A stretch of 64,000 bases of DNA from Acanthochlamys bracteata (GCA_019914995.1 CM034139.1:687001-751000); one strand, 5' to 3'. Counted from the stretch's first letter, positions 47,317 through 60,042 are shown. Notes: a model not told the origin generated them from the letters alone. Numbers and translations are program-made.

Positions 47317-47846
47317 TGAGACACTTCGACGAATAATTGAAAGTAAGGGAACAAGATAAGAACAAAAAAGACGAACAAGACACCGAACAGACGAACAAGC
47401 AAGGAAGAGATTAAATAAATAAGCACTTTATTCTTGATTCTTTCTTCTGAAGTGCACTCTAATACTTATACTCGTAGCCGCTAGCTAGAGTTTATTACAA
47501 ATGAAATACTTCTCTTTATAGATTACTTAGTTCTCATGATTACTAAGTATTCTTCTAAACATCAAATTCTTAACTACATGCATATTCTAAATGCAAGACT
47601 CTTACTATATGCTAAACTCCTCTGTAACCGCACTATCTAGTACCCAATCAGCTACTACTACACTACACCTACTTTCTAAGCTTCTTTTGTAAATGCATGC
47701 CTGATGGCACCAATTAAGTGCAAGAACAACCCACACAAGCTGACCTCTTTGTTTTTGGCTGCATGCGAGATCTTGATGCTGTTCCTTTGGGCTCCTCTAT
47801 TTTCTCTTTTTCTTTGGACCTCTACATATCAGTAGTATTCATGACA
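47317..47846 (-). repeat. 5' LTR of the gypsy element
   Basis: On the minus strand it starts TGTCATGAATACTACTGA and ends just before the PBS. It is 530 bp long with an AATAAA signal at about 47430 on that strand. The plus-strand start TGAGACACTTCGACGAATAA matches the 3' LTR remnant at 25105. TATAT follows at 47847-47851. Confidence 0.8.
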
Positions 47847-47851
47847 TATAT

Positions 47852-48718
47852 CTACACCATTAATGATGACTGCTTTGTGAGTTCTCTTTCTTGATATCTT
47901 GATTTCGCTCCTTTGGTGTGTAAATTTATCTTTGTAGCTTTCATCTAGTCTCTACAAAGTTCCCCATTGAACATAATGCATAGTCGTTTTTTTTATTTCA
48001 AGTTCTAAAATTACCAAGATCATAACTACATTTCTCCCCCTCTTGGTATGTCGCTTTCAATGTTGATTGCTTCTCAGGAGAGCAGCAAGAGTGGAGGTGT
48101 GTACTTATGGTGAAATTGCATGATGTACTTGCTCGACTCATTTGTTAGATCTTATCAAGAAAGCATATAAATTGATAATGATTTTAGTTTCATTGAATGT
48201 GTTGCTTTTATGAACGAAATTTATGCATTTCCACCTCTCTATGTTTCTATCTCATCGTCTTCCACTTTCTTTTCCTTATTTCATCTGAGACCAACTTTGA
48301 ATTAAGGCCTGCAACAAGCTGAGCCAAACATTTAAGTGCTTGAATCATAGTTTAAGAACCGGACTGGACCGTCCGTGTCGATCCGAAAAACGTTGACTTG
48401 AAGTCTAAATCGATCATAGTTTTTAAAAGAACCAGGTATACAAATGATCCGGATTGACCCGGATCGATCCGGACGATTTTTGGGTTGACCCGAGGGTTGA
48501 CCAGGATTGATTCTTCAAAATTAATTTGTTTGTTTTTTTCTATCTATTAGTGTGAGTGTGTGACTGGTGTCTAGCTTCTTCTAGTTCCTTTCTTGTCTTC
48601 TTCATATAGCTCTTGCTTCGCTTTTTCTTCAATTCGTCTTCTTCCGCATTTCGATCTGGATCATTCTTGCTTAATCTTCTCCGCGATTAGTTGCTTCTTC
48701 CCTCTCTCAACCGAGATT
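47852..48718. other. spacer with retroelement and hAT-like debris
   Basis: Minus-strand ACCAAGAGGGGGAGAAATG near 48030-48050 resembles a Sirevirus polypurine tract, a possible remnant of another element. Between 48346 and 48510 are repeated CATAGTTT...AACCGG and GGATTGACCCGGATCG phrases typical of plant hAT MITEs. From 48540 to 48718 the sequence is TCTTC-rich and may be the 5' leader of the exon at 49747. Confidence 0.4.
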
Positions 48719-49463
48719 CATGGTTGTTAAAAATTTCGATTTAAATCTTACAATCTTACGATTTTACATCAACAAAACGATCCTACTTTATACAAGATTC
48801 CGACCTTACTTCCAATCCATAAGACCCGATTTTAATTCTAAGATCTTTAAGATTTCGATTTTACTTGTGATCTTACGATTTCAGCTTATAAGAAATTTTC
48901 ATCAAATCAAGAAAGCTTTCGAAAATTTTGAGCGAAGCTGAAATAGCTAAAAAAGATCAATTGTTCGTTTGTAGCGGGTACAATTGTGTTTGGTTTATTT
49001 TGTGAGAAATTTATTATGAGAGCAAAATATTTTCTGTATGATGGTATTTTAGATTATATTTTTTATCTTTATTTTGAGGCGATAAAAATAATTACTTGAC
49101 GCTTAATTAATTGATTACATAAGAAATTGAATTTTCTAAATATGATATAATTATATAAGTGTCTATTTACAAAATATGACATAATCCATAATTGTGATAA
49201 TGAGGTAAATAAATATAAAAAATTATTAATAATATAGTCCACAAATATGAACATTGTTAATATATTACATTAAGATGAAATATAAAAAGAATTGTCTTTA
49301 ATTTTTAGTAATTTTAATAAGTAATATTTAAAATTTTAAAAGTATTAAATAATTTTATAAAATTATCGATAAGTAAAATCTTATGATCTCATTTAAAATC
49401 TTGATTTTACGATTCTACACAAGCGAAACGATCCTATATAAAATTCCTATCCTGACAATGTTG
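48719..49463. repeat. hAT-like MITE, copy H1
   Basis: The left end is CATGGTTGTTAAAAATTTCG. The right end, read on the minus strand, is CAACATTGTCAGGATAGG followed by GGATCGTTTCGCTTG. It aligns with the left part of the 50053 copy (CAAAGTTGTC and GATCGTTTCACTTG). The flanks CCGAGATT (48711-48718) and ATGAGATT (49464-49471) agree at six of eight positions, consistent with an old 8-bp duplication. Confidence 0.6.
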
Positions 49464-49746
49464 ATGAGATTGGTTGCTTCGTTCGTTATCCAAACCAAGA
49501 CTAGTTGCTATCTTTTTTCTCTTGCGATTCTCATTTCTTCCGGTGATGCTTTCTACTATTTGTCTTCAACTCTCTTGCAGTTGCGATTCTCTCCACAATC
49601 GATTTATTCGATCACTCTCCGGTGTTGTTTGTATTTTCATTCACTTCTTCTGTGTATAGAAATTGTTGAATTTTTTTAATTTATTTTTTCATTCTAGTGC
49701 CTTTCATTTTATTCTTTGGTTTGCGATTGATCGATCAACCGCAGCG

Positions 49747-49850
49747 ATGGCGACAGCACTGGCTGCAGCGATGGTGAAGGCTTTTTCTAAATCTCCGTCT
49801 TCACAACCTGCTTTATGGATCCCGAGGCGTTTCATGACCGACGGCAGAGG
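49747..49850 (+). pseudogene. orphan first exon with mitochondrial-presequence-like N-terminus
   Basis: ATG 49747 opens MATALAAAMVKAFSKSPSS followed by ALWIPRRFMTDGR. The stretch is rich in Ala, Ser, Lys and Arg with few acids, like plant mitochondrial presequences. A donor of the type GAG^GTTTCA may end the exon near 49850. No continuing exon was recognised downstream, where a hAT-like MITE (50053-50574) and AT-rich DNA follow. The preceding 300 bases look like a plant 5' leader interrupted by another hAT-like MITE (48719-49463). It could be a broken gene or a captured first exon. I do not recognise the protein. Confidence 0.35.
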
Positions 49851-50052
49851 TTTCACTACTCTCGTCCCATTTTCTCAATTTTTTTGTTTCGACTTTAATG
49901 ATTTTTTTGTTCAATTTTTCATTGATAATTGTCGATGGTTTAACTGAAACGGATAGAAATGGTTTAATAAAGTGTTCTTAATCTGGTCTCGATATTGTTG
50001 ATTTTGAGATAGGTTTTATTGAATCATTCAATAGCTTAGCATCGATTATGAG

Positions 50053-50574
50053 CAAAGTTGTCAAATCAAAATTTTAGCCATGATCGTTTCACTTGAGTAG
50101 GATCGTAAAATCAAGATTTGAAAGAAAATCATAAAATTTTACATACTGATAAGCGTTATAATTTTGTTTTAAATACGATTAAGATCTTTCATATAAACTT
50201 CTCTAATAGTTTTTTAAAATAATTTTAATATATTTACAAATTAAAAAAAATCTTTTAAATTTTATAAAAAAGCCTTTTATACGTTAAAAAATCACTCAAA
50301 ATTATAGTTTTACAGAAAGCCTTCTTAAATTTGACAAAAAACTCTCTAAAGTTTTACAAAAATGTCTCTCAAATTCAGTTAATTATGAAAATTATGTCAA
50401 GGGTAAGATTTTATAAATAGTAAAAAGATCGAGATTTTACCGATTTTAAGATTTAAATCAGGATCCGGTAGGATTTTACTCAAAAATAAATTTTATTTGA
50501 AATAGATCGTTTCGGTGATGTAAATCGTAAAATCGTAGGATTTTAGGATTCAAGTAGGGATTTTGATAACTTTG
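50053..50574. repeat. hAT-like MITE, copy H2
   Basis: The ends are CAAAGTTGTCAAATC and GATTTTGATAACTTTG, an inverted repeat. The flanks ATTATGAG (50045-50052) and GTTATGAG (50575-50582) form an 8-bp duplication with one mismatch. The interior repeats the AAATCGTAAAATCG phrase in both orientations. It is non-coding. Confidence 0.8.
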
Positions 50575-50582
50575 GTTATGAG

Positions 50583-51888
50583 TTCTTCATCTTTTGCTTT
50601 GATGAATTTTGGTTCATCTGTAGAGTGGATACTTGTTGCCTGATGTTGTAAGTTATTCATTACATGGAAGAGGCTACGTAGATTTTCATAATGGCGAAAG
50701 GCACTAGATAAAAATATTGCTTGTCGTTGTAACTTGTATATAGCGACATTGTCTAAACACTTAATGACTTGAATGAACACTATTGTAGTGCTAAAATTCT
50801 TAGACTAGAAGTGCATTTTAAATGTTAACAATGTTAAATTTTGTGTTGCTATGTTTTATATACTTCAATTCTGAAGTTATGTTGAAAATTTGTAGTTGTG
50901 TTATAACTTGTAACTTGTGTTGTGATGAATTATTTGTTGTTTAATTTTTCTATTTTTGTTAATTTTTTTATTGTGATTCATTATTTATGTGGAACTTTAG
51001 ATGGCTTATTTCTTAGTAAATGAAGTTAGCAGACCCAATAGTTGATATGGCAGGTCAACTGTTAACTTATCGAGTCAATTCGAAACCCGTTGACCTGGAC
51101 TCCAATCATGGTCGACACTCGGTTCGGATCTGCTAATTACGGCCTGAACTCTCCTTATGTCTATAAAGGTTGTAGCATCCGAAACGAACGCTCAAAGCAT
51201 GTTTCAATTGCAAAAAACTCTATTTTAACTCTTCAGATTTTGAATTTGGCCATTTCACGTGTTTCAGTTATCACTCCGAACTTCATTTTCAATTTCATAT
51301 CCAAGTCCATTTCCATATCAAGCAAGCTGAGCGAAATGTCTAGAATCCGGAAAGAGAAACTACCGTATCATTGTTTTATATTTTTTAAATTTAATAAAAT
51401 TTATAAAATATTATAAAAATTTATTAAAAAATATGAAAAAAAAATAAAACTATAAGCAGTTAAAAATAAATGCTAGTGGTTCAAAGACATGGTTGAGTGT
51501 CATGCACTTTGTACATATACATTCTAGTTTCCCATAAAATGTATGACATCGTAAATTAGGAAAAGTTTATTGCACAAATGATCTGAGAAACTTCTTTAGG
51601 TGATATTAGGAGTACTTTTCAACTCTTTTTATTTTATATTATTTCATAAATTTTAAAAAAATTTTACAAATTTTAAAAAACATTTTTTTAAAAAAGTTTA
51701 TTTTAAGATTACTTCGAAGCTTCAATCTTCAGCGTAATAGCTTCCGTTGTTAGGCGACAATCAAACCAGGAGCAACGCGTACTAATACTGTTCAGGGAAA
51801 GACCAAACGTCGCCAAGTCAATCATTGACAGCAAATTCCGAGACGAGTTGGTCATCGGAGCCCGTGAGATCATTTATGTTGTACTGTA
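50583..51888. other. AT-rich DNA, no supported gene
   Basis: The segment 51040-51115 contains AGGTCAACTG, CGAGTCAATTCG and CCCGTTGACCTGG phrases, similar to the hAT-like debris at 48346-48510. A splice-like micro-block (acceptor TCATCTGTAG, donor GTAAGTT near 50620-50650) is too short to call. Confidence 0.35.
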
Positions 51889-52151
51889 GGGCGTTTGGAA
51901 AAACGTTTCTTAATAATTTTATATTTTATATATTTTTTATAAATATATAAAAAATTTATTTAAAAATTTAAAAATATAAAATAATTTTTATGTAGTAAAA
52001 TTCTTTTATTACTTATTTTATTATTTTTATGTAGTAAATTTTTTTTATTATTTATTATATTATTTTTTAAATAAAAAATAGAATTTATTTCTAAAAATAT
52101 AAAAATATTTTTTATTTAAAAAATTATATTTTCAAAATATTTTAAACGCTC
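51889..52151. repeat. MITE family B, copy B2
   Basis: The ends are GGGCGTTTGGAA and TTTTAAACGCTC. The interior is almost pure A+T, with a short internal duplication of TTTTTATGTAGTAAA (about 51987-52033). The flanks GTA and TTA are compatible with a 3-bp duplication with one change. Confidence 0.6.
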
Positions 52152-53767
52152 TTATATTATATATTTGTTGAGCATGTTGAGCTAAATTATATAAATATTG
52201 TTGCCAGATTATTAGATATATTGAAATGGTTGTATAATGTATATTTCTCAGAGGAACATAGGAGGCGGCTTTTGGCGCTCCAATGATGCATGAAAGGAAG
52301 ACGTATGGATTCCTAACAAAAGATGATCGGTGTATTTTAAAAGTATTCTTAAAAAATATTTTTTCTAGAATAAAATTATTTTTCTTTGATTTTGATAAAT
52401 AAATTATAAAATTTTGATTTTAAAATATAATAATAATAAATAATAATAAAATTTTATTATGTAAATATATTTTTATAAAATTTTAAATACATTTTATATA
52501 AAAATTTTATTATAATTCATAATACAATACCAAAGACGTTAGATGCCGCTACTAACTTGCATCATCATCAGCAGCTGGTTATATACAAATTTATTTGCAT
52601 TGCGCATATGCTGTTAAAATTTTTGAAAATTGTTAATTGTGTCAATCTTATTATTGTCGGAGAGTTTATTTAATATTTATAATGAAGATCATAATATACT
52701 ATTATAGTTGTGTATATAATTTTAACTTATATATATTATGTAAATATAGTTGTGTATCGCAATATGTATTATTATTATTATTAGAGTATAATATTTGTAA
52801 GAAATTGTAATTTTAATAATAATGTTTATTTATTAAACATTAAATTATGGGTAAATTAAATAAATATTGTTACTGAATTAGATATGTTGAGTTAGTTATA
52901 TAATATATACTTATTATTTTTTTAAAAATGGAAAAAGTTATCAATATATAATAAACATACTAATATTAATTTAATTATTAAAAATTAAATTAAATCACTT
53001 TAAGTTTATTATTTTTATATAAAAATATAAAAAAGTAAATTTTTAACTTGCTCATAACTAAAATAATTTTCAATAACTCAATTTTTAAATAATCACTTCC
53101 TTATAAAAGAACACACTCAGTCGCACTTGACAAGTAAAATAACATGATTAGCATATGTTTTAATTATACGAAATAAGTTTCACAATAAATTTCGTAAAAA
53201 CAAAATTCAATAAAATGATAATTAAATATATAAAATAAAATTAAAATTTAAATTTGATGTAAATAAAATTTGATATGAAAAAAAAATAAAAATCTAAATG
53301 ATAATTGAATTACATAAAATGACGAAACTTAAAATCTAAAAAAAGAAATTAGAATTTCTTACAATTAAAACATAGTATTATCTGCAGTGCAAGCACATTT
53401 TGCTCCATAAAAAAGCACGTCTGCCGATTCCTACTGTTTTAATAATGAGACAAATGCAAACCAACCCAAAAATTCTCTGCACTATAAACCGCATAATCTG
53501 CCATAACCAAATTCTCTGTACAACAGCTGGTCATGAAATAAATGTCCCAACTACTTATTGGGGACTACAAAACTGTACAAATGCGATACAGCTCCCCAAG
53601 ATATGCCCAATTATAATCTTGTGCATGAAGACCAACTTAAAACAGTAAGTACAGTGTTTTCATAACAAGAACTATACATATGATCATCAGCAAAATTAAT
53701 AAAGCTTTAGTCTTTTAGTTTCTAAACAACTATGTTTGAGCGAGTTGCAAAACCAATGACCTGCCAG
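52152..53767. other. very AT-rich intergenic DNA
   Basis: No gene or bounded repeat was seen in 52152-53340. From 53380 to 53767 the base composition becomes normal for transcribed DNA, and it could be the 3' UTR of a minus-strand gene ending at 53768. Confidence 0.35.
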
Positions 53768-56357
53768 TTATATCCTCTGATTCTCACCTGAAGACTTGCT
53801 TCCTTCCAGCTTGTCCCAAACTGCACAAAATCATATTATGATTTTAATTCTTTTTACATATATACAACCTTAAAGTTGTAAGTTCCAATTTAGGCTATTC
53901 AACAAATATAGAGATATCACCAAAAACATATAAGTATCAGAATCCTAAGTGGATAGTTTAAGCAAAAAATATCTTTGGATAAGAAGGAAAAAACACTGCA
54001 GATATCTGCCCATAGTTCTCTTCACAAAAATTGAACTGCCTGTATAAAGTAAGCACAAGAAACTTAACTATTTCTACACATTTCTCAATTCTCTATAGAT
54101 GTTGCACATTTCAAGTCGCCCCAAAGCTTTTAAGTTAACCACATCTCTTGTTTAATCAATTTTAAGAGTATATTGCACTTTATCCAATTAATATATAGGT
54201 CACTATCACTTTGCCCATTTTGAAAGTTATCACTTAATGTAACCAACTTCTGCACTGTCTGTCACCCTTACTCGTATGTATTCATTTTCTCCGTTATCTC
54301 TCTGCTCCATTATCTCCTAGTCATGTGACCTTACGTGAGTTCTTTTCTCAAAATCCCTTCAAAAATCCATTTTTCTCTCATTTCTCTTGTTTTCTCCTGC
54401 TCTCAACTCCTAATCTCATTGCTCAAAGTTGCATATCTGACTGAAACACTAAGAAATTCAAACTAATTTTGAACCAATTTGGTCTTTCTAGAAGTGATTC
54501 AATGGTAGGAGGTACAATTTTATACTTTTCCCCATAATTATGGAAAATATAAGTGTTAGTTTTCAAAACAAAATACTAAAAGCATGCATTAAGGTTGTAA
54601 AAGTTCTATTATATTATATGCTCACTAAACATGTGCTTTCCATTGTTCTTTGTCTCGGTAAACATTAATTTGCATTAACCTTCTTTCTAATGTTTAAAGT
54701 TAAGATTTCTTATTTTCAACTTGCTTGAACATTATAAAGAGGAGCTTTACTAATAAGGAGTTAATATGAAGAGGTATCTTATGTATGAAAGAGTTAGAAT
54801 ATGCTATATTGACAACGTACCTGCAAATGTCATAAGTTTGTCTTTCTCCAAAGCCCAATAGTAGCAAAGAGTTCAATATAAGGCCAGGTATCCTTAAGCA
54901 TGCACAAGAAAGATCGAATCCAATAATGATGTTGACTTCATGATAGAACTATGTAAGCCTTATGCTAAACCACTATAGTTTTTGTTGAGCTAGGCTAAAA
55001 ACCATCAGCAAAGATTAAGCTCAAACCAAACTTGACTTACCAAAGGAAGAGAAAAGTCGAGACAAAGATGTAACAGGTTCCAGGTGGGGTGTTGGATGAA
55101 GAAGATAGCGAAGGAAATTCTACATAAGAAGGAAACTAAACATACAATACTAGAGTATAAGTGAATGTAGATAAACCTGCAGATTACATGAAAGATGAAG
55201 GGCCACAATCTGACTCATATACGAAAATATTACTCCATAGGATTGAGACATACACAATATAACTATCATTTTCTAAAAGGGTGCATTTGATTCCTTCTGA
55301 ACAGAACCTAAAAAACCTTATGCATAACTTGATTTTTCAAGTGTTTAGTATCCGAAAAATTATGAGAAAAAATCGATAGAAAATGGGTTTCTCTTCCTCT
55401 TCAAACAAGGTAAAAAACATTTTTCCTGCAAGTATCACAACTCTCCTTTTCTCTTGCTCTCACCAATCCTATTTTCTCTTTTGCTCCTCTTACCAAAATG
55501 TTTAGAATTCTAATTGAAATACTATTTGTAATGCCAGGTTGGAGTTTCTAACTTTTCTAATTAAGCAAACAAACCCTAACCGTCATCTATTTCTAAAAAC
55601 ATATGCTTTGTGCTCATGTACCGACTAGTAAGAGGAGCATGTATATTGTAACGACAATCTAATGCATCAAAAGAAGCCAGTATTGCTACTACAAATGTAG
55701 GTGGATATTTATGGCCGACTTATTCAGGTATGCTGTTTTTTATGAAAATAATTTACAAATGCATGTATTCTCATAATCAGCGACACTATTTCTTTTACTA
55801 ACATGTGTCGAAAATAATGAATCAGAATGCAAGCAAAAATTGAAATGGGAGAAAGATAAATCAGATATCCATTTGCTGTTAATGTAAATTGGGAGTCATC
55901 ATACATGGGCAACTGATGATTTGGAGCTATCTAGTGATGGAGAATTGCAAATTGGGAGTCAACATATGATAACCACATAATTTTGTATATTGTTAATACC
56001 TTTTGCATAATTTAAATATTTAATTTTACGCAAATAAGCTAAACAGTTTTATTATTTTTTTAACTGCTAGGTAAAGAGGAACTAATTGGAAAAAAGAAGA
56101 TAACTCACGCATGTATTTGAAAGAAACAGAGTAAGAAGGAGCCTTTGTTAATTTTGTCCCATTTGCATTAATTGGGGCCGGAAGAGTAGAAAAGAGGAAT
56201 AAAGACTCACCGCTGAAACCCTCTCTTCGGAAGCACTCCAATCTCCTGAAGCTTCTTTCGTCTTTTGAAGAGAGAGCAAGCAGACTCTTCTCAACAAAAT
56301 TTCTACCACAAAATCCTTCTCAAGCAAGAGTTTCGGACTACTTTCAACTCCAAACAT
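53768..56357 (-). CDS. possible minus-strand gene, fragmentary model
   Basis: A candidate last exon (53768-53820) follows a good acceptor (TTTTGTGCAG) and reads VWDKLEGSKSSGENQRI then TAA. The preceding block ending at 54821 before donor GTACGT reads EKDKLMTFA and joins in frame. A candidate first exon (56211-56357, exactly 49 codons) starts MFGVESSPKLLLEKDF and ends at donor GTGAGT. A block near 55025-55105 also has splice-like edges (TTATGTAG and GTAAGT). I could not link these into one open frame or recognise a family. Expressed non-coding RNA or chance are alternatives. Confidence 0.2.
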
Positions 56358-56976
56358 TGAAATTCGATTGTCTTAAAAGTCCTAGATTTACGGAACTTTC
56401 ATGTTTTTCCATATAATTTTGCTTTCGCCGAAACTCATGGAGGAGGAGGATTTGTAGATTAGCCTAAGAAGGGAACCATACGAGAAGATAAGGAGCATGA
56501 AGCTGCTGAAAGAAGGGGAAGGAGATCCAGATTATATCAAAACAACAGAATCTAGACCGGAAAACCATCCAGACTAAAAATCGAGTTTTTGCGCGAACAC
56601 ATAGCAGAGAGGAGAGTAGGACAGCAAAAAGGAGAATAGATCAAAGAGCCAGACCGGAGAACATTGATCTAGATCGAGATAGAAATTTCAATCAGAAACG
56701 TTGCCGAAATTAGGATCCAAACTGCTAGAGCTTAAATTTCAGATTTGTTTTCTATTTCTCATGTTTTATTTTTGCATACAATTTTATTGTGTGTAATATT
56801 AACATAAATAGCTTAACTCTCAAAACTAAAATTAAAGGTGAAACTCTAGTAAATTCATTTATTTCTTAAATATATGATGTATGAATTTTTGTTTGATTCT
56901 GAATTGTTAAACTTTTTATGGAAAGATGTTTAGTTGTTAAGTTAATATGCATGATTAACATTAGATTTAACATATA

Positions 56977-57236
56977 GGGGGCGTTTGGGATTGCTTATGA
57001 AATGGAGCTTTTGTGAAATGAAAGGTATTTTTGTCCTTTTTGAAAAACGAGCTCTATTTTTTTACTTCTAAAAAAATAATAAAAATATGCAATAAAAAGA
57101 TCTCATTACGTAGAATTTTTCTACACTTTCTAAATTTTTAAATAAATTTTTTATATATTTATAAAATATGTATTGAAAAACGTGAAATGGAGAAAAGTTG
57201 AAAAGGAGCTTTTGGTAAGCAATCCCTAACAGCCCC
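56977..57236. repeat. MITE family B, copy B3
   Basis: The left end is GGGGGCGTTTGGGATTGCTT. The right end is AAGCAATCCCTAACAGCCCC, its imperfect inverse. ATA flanks both sides (56974-56976 and 57237-57239). AAATGGAGCTTTT and AAAAGGAGCTTTT are subterminal motifs. This is the best preserved copy of the family in the window. Confidence 0.8.
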
Positions 57237-57581
57237 ATAGACTATTTTATTAATTGTGTTCGCAAAGACCAATCAGAGCATAGTTTATGAATCATGGAAT
57301 TAATAATCGTAATCAATACTTATTAGACCAAAGTGAATGTAACTATATAATTTATGATTTCACGGGACTTAATACATTTTTTACTAATTTCTAAATTAGA
57401 AATTATAATAACATTAGAGATGGTGATTTTAGACTGGACCAAAATTAAAATCATAACTAGAAATCGTATCTAAGAACTAAATCAAGGTGTTAGATACAAA
57501 ATCTTCAAAATAATCATAATCTAGTATTACTCATAATCTAGTATTACATTTTATTTTAGGATTAAATTAATATCATTTTTA

Positions 57582-58800
57582 GTGGATTTCAAAATTCTCG
57601 TTATTTTCATCTCTATTTTTACAATCCGTACTTCCTTCCACTTTCTTAACTTCTGTAAGCTTTTATTTAGCTTTAAAAAAAAAACAACTATTGCTAGTTT
57701 AGTTTGGATTAATGTTAGCACAATCTCGGAGGAACAAACTCGTTATCTACTTTACAGTAGACAGAAACCATACACTTGCGGGATAAACTATGATAGAGTT
57801 TCTGAATTTTTCTTAAGTGATTTTGTCTATATCAAGCTATGTGGTAATGTATGATGATATATTAGAGGCTGAAATCGTAATACTGTTGTTCAAGAAGAGC
57901 AACAACAACAAAGTAAGCCACCAAAAATTACTTTAAAGGAACATCTAGAAGCACCAATTAGATGAGCTCAAGAAACTTGCTGATAGTGATGATGAGGAAT
58001 ATAAGGATCCTGAATTCATGGTGAAATAAAAAATTTGCTAATGGTGTTGTATTTTGGCGGCCACCCGAATATTATAAGTAGTAAAGGACTCAATAGATAT
58101 ACCATTTTTACTAAATGAAGCATTCAACATATGCTGCATCCAAAGCAAAACTTTTGTTGAAAAGGAGTGAACATTTCATATTAAGACAATCTAGCACACG
58201 TCTAAGTTACAGGGAAGATTGAGTCAATGTTTCCAATGAAGACACTTTTATCGTAGGTGCACACATAACAATACTTTAAAAATATGCTTACAATATCAAG
58301 TTACATAGCACAGAGGTACTTACATGAGCTTAAAGAGAGTCCTAAATGAAACATTGAAAGTGTAAAAAATAAAGTATTGAGGGTTATCTATGTAAAACTT
58401 AGTGATTACAAGTTCATAAACTCAAGAGGATGGCTAAGGAGATGATCAAAAGCAGTGCTAGTTTTCGGTTTTCAAACTAGGAGATTACAGTAACATGTTC
58501 TTGGATACTAAATTAAGAAGTTGCGCCATATTCGACAGTCAATTAGATGATGAAATAAACCGCGGGTGTTCAACAAGACGTACAAGAGGTACACCAATGC
58601 ATAAGAGGCTGCTTTACCTGCTGGTTACAATCATGTTAGTCTTAATGATGCCATCGAAAGAATACTTTTGCTGGTCACATTGTTTCTCGTACTAGCAAGG
58701 ATGGGAATGACAATATACTCCCACTAGCAACAGCTATTGTGTCAATAGAAGATGAAGAAAGTTGGATTGATTTTTGGAGACACTTTGTAAAGACATTTCA
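57582..58800 (+). pseudogene. MULE (MuDR-type) transposase relic
   Basis: Fragments in order: INYDRVSEFFLSDF (57790s), ELKKLADSDDEEYKDPEFMV (57965-58024) and VNVSNEDTFIVGAH (58224-58263). The fourth is SRTSKDGNDNILPLATAIV followed by DEESWIDFWRHF (about 58685-58790), which closely follows the conserved block after the first catalytic Asp of plant MuDR transposases (DGN..ILPLA.AVV...SW.WF). The frame changes several times and stops are common. Terminal inverted repeats were not found. The family cuts and pastes Mutator-like elements; this copy is inactive. Confidence 0.65.
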
Positions 58801-60042
58801 TGATGACATTGACCACCTATAGAAATGTAATAAATGCACTTTTTACTACTTATAAAGTAGATTAGTTGTGGTGGCTTTAGTTTCTCTTATGGAACTTTCA
58901 AATTCAAGATTACACATCTATCATTCCCAAAGTAGACCTATATCTTACTGCTTATAAGCAACCATATGTGTCCCACACAATAATTATATTTACTTTTTGT
59001 AATTAAGTAATTTACTTCTATATTTAATTGCTAAAAGCGAGTCATTCTTATCTTCTATGTTTTTAGATCATCTTCCATATTGCTTTTATAAGAAAATAAC
59101 TTCTAGACTGTTTTATCTTCTTCACTTGGGGAAAGCAGCTAGATAAATGAAGTGGATAAAAATAATTTTTAGTACTAGCAAGTTCACAAAAAACTTTTGT
59201 GTTGCTGATGCTGGAAGGTTTGAATATGAAGTGGACAATACTCTAGAAAGACATGTTTTGAACTTGTCAAAAAATAACTTGCAATTGTAGAGTTTGGAAT
59301 ATAGAAATACAGCTTCAGTGGTTATGAAAACCATCTTTTGGCTGACTCTAATAAAATCTAATAGTTTATGTACTGCACTATTGAAATCATGTTAGAACAT
59401 TAGCGCTTAAGGTTTTGATGTTATAAGGGAAGTATTTCTTCATTTTGCGTCCTAGCAATCACCCCATTTCAACATTTATGATTTGTTTCCTATTTGTAAA
59501 AAGATGATTGCCAGCCCACCCTGCTTTGAATCTGCTTTCAATCCTTATCTTGCATTATATATCCAACTCTAATTCGAATGATAGACCTCATAAATCTTCT
59601 TTTCACTAGTACTAACATCTTATTTAGCCAAATTCACAATTTATGCAAGCTAAACCTTATCCAAACAGAATTATCATGAATCAATCACATCCAACCCATT
59701 TTAAAACCACTTCCACCTCCAATGAAACATTGCGAGAATATAATGCCGAACAAAAATGAAAGTAAGGTTTTTCATCTAAAAATTTCTTAGTTTCAGTAAA
59801 TGTTAGCATAAAACCTTTTTCAGCATATGAATTGTTTTGGCGAATCACACAAGGAAATAGTATACGTTTTTAAGCACCTCTACATTTGGATATGTTTCCT
59901 ATGGCTTATAACTACAGTGAAGTCATACAAAGACAATAATGCACACAGATCAAACATAAATGGATCGTACATGAGATAATTCTTTTAACATAAATATTTA
60001 TTAAGAAAATACAACATAAAAACAAAAAAGTGAGATCAAACC
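58801..60042. other. intergenic DNA, no gene recognised
   Basis: This is AT-rich sequence after the MULE relic. It may include the unrecognised 3' end of that element. No exon or repeat boundary could be supported. Confidence 0.35.

Larger units (their letters stand above)
25105..47846 (-). mobile_element. Ty3/gypsy LTR retrotransposon, minus strand, nested host of two insertions
   Basis: Reading the minus strand from 47846: 5' LTR (47317-47846), PBS TGGTACTAGAGC, Gag, protease, RT, RNase H and integrase, then a 56-bp remnant of the 3' LTR (25105-25160). TATAT flanks both ends (25100-25104 and 47847-47851). The protease-RT-RNase H-integrase order is that of Ty3/gypsy. A three-LTR Sirevirus-like block (27793-45343) splits the RT, and a MITE (26897-27138) splits the RT/RNase H junction. 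Without these inserts about 4.9 kb remains. Many stops and frameshifts occur, so the element is dead. Confidence 0.88.

Noticed and set aside
57521-57550. Tandem CATAATCTAGTATTA duplication
   Set aside because: Only two short copies in AT-rich DNA; ordinary slippage.
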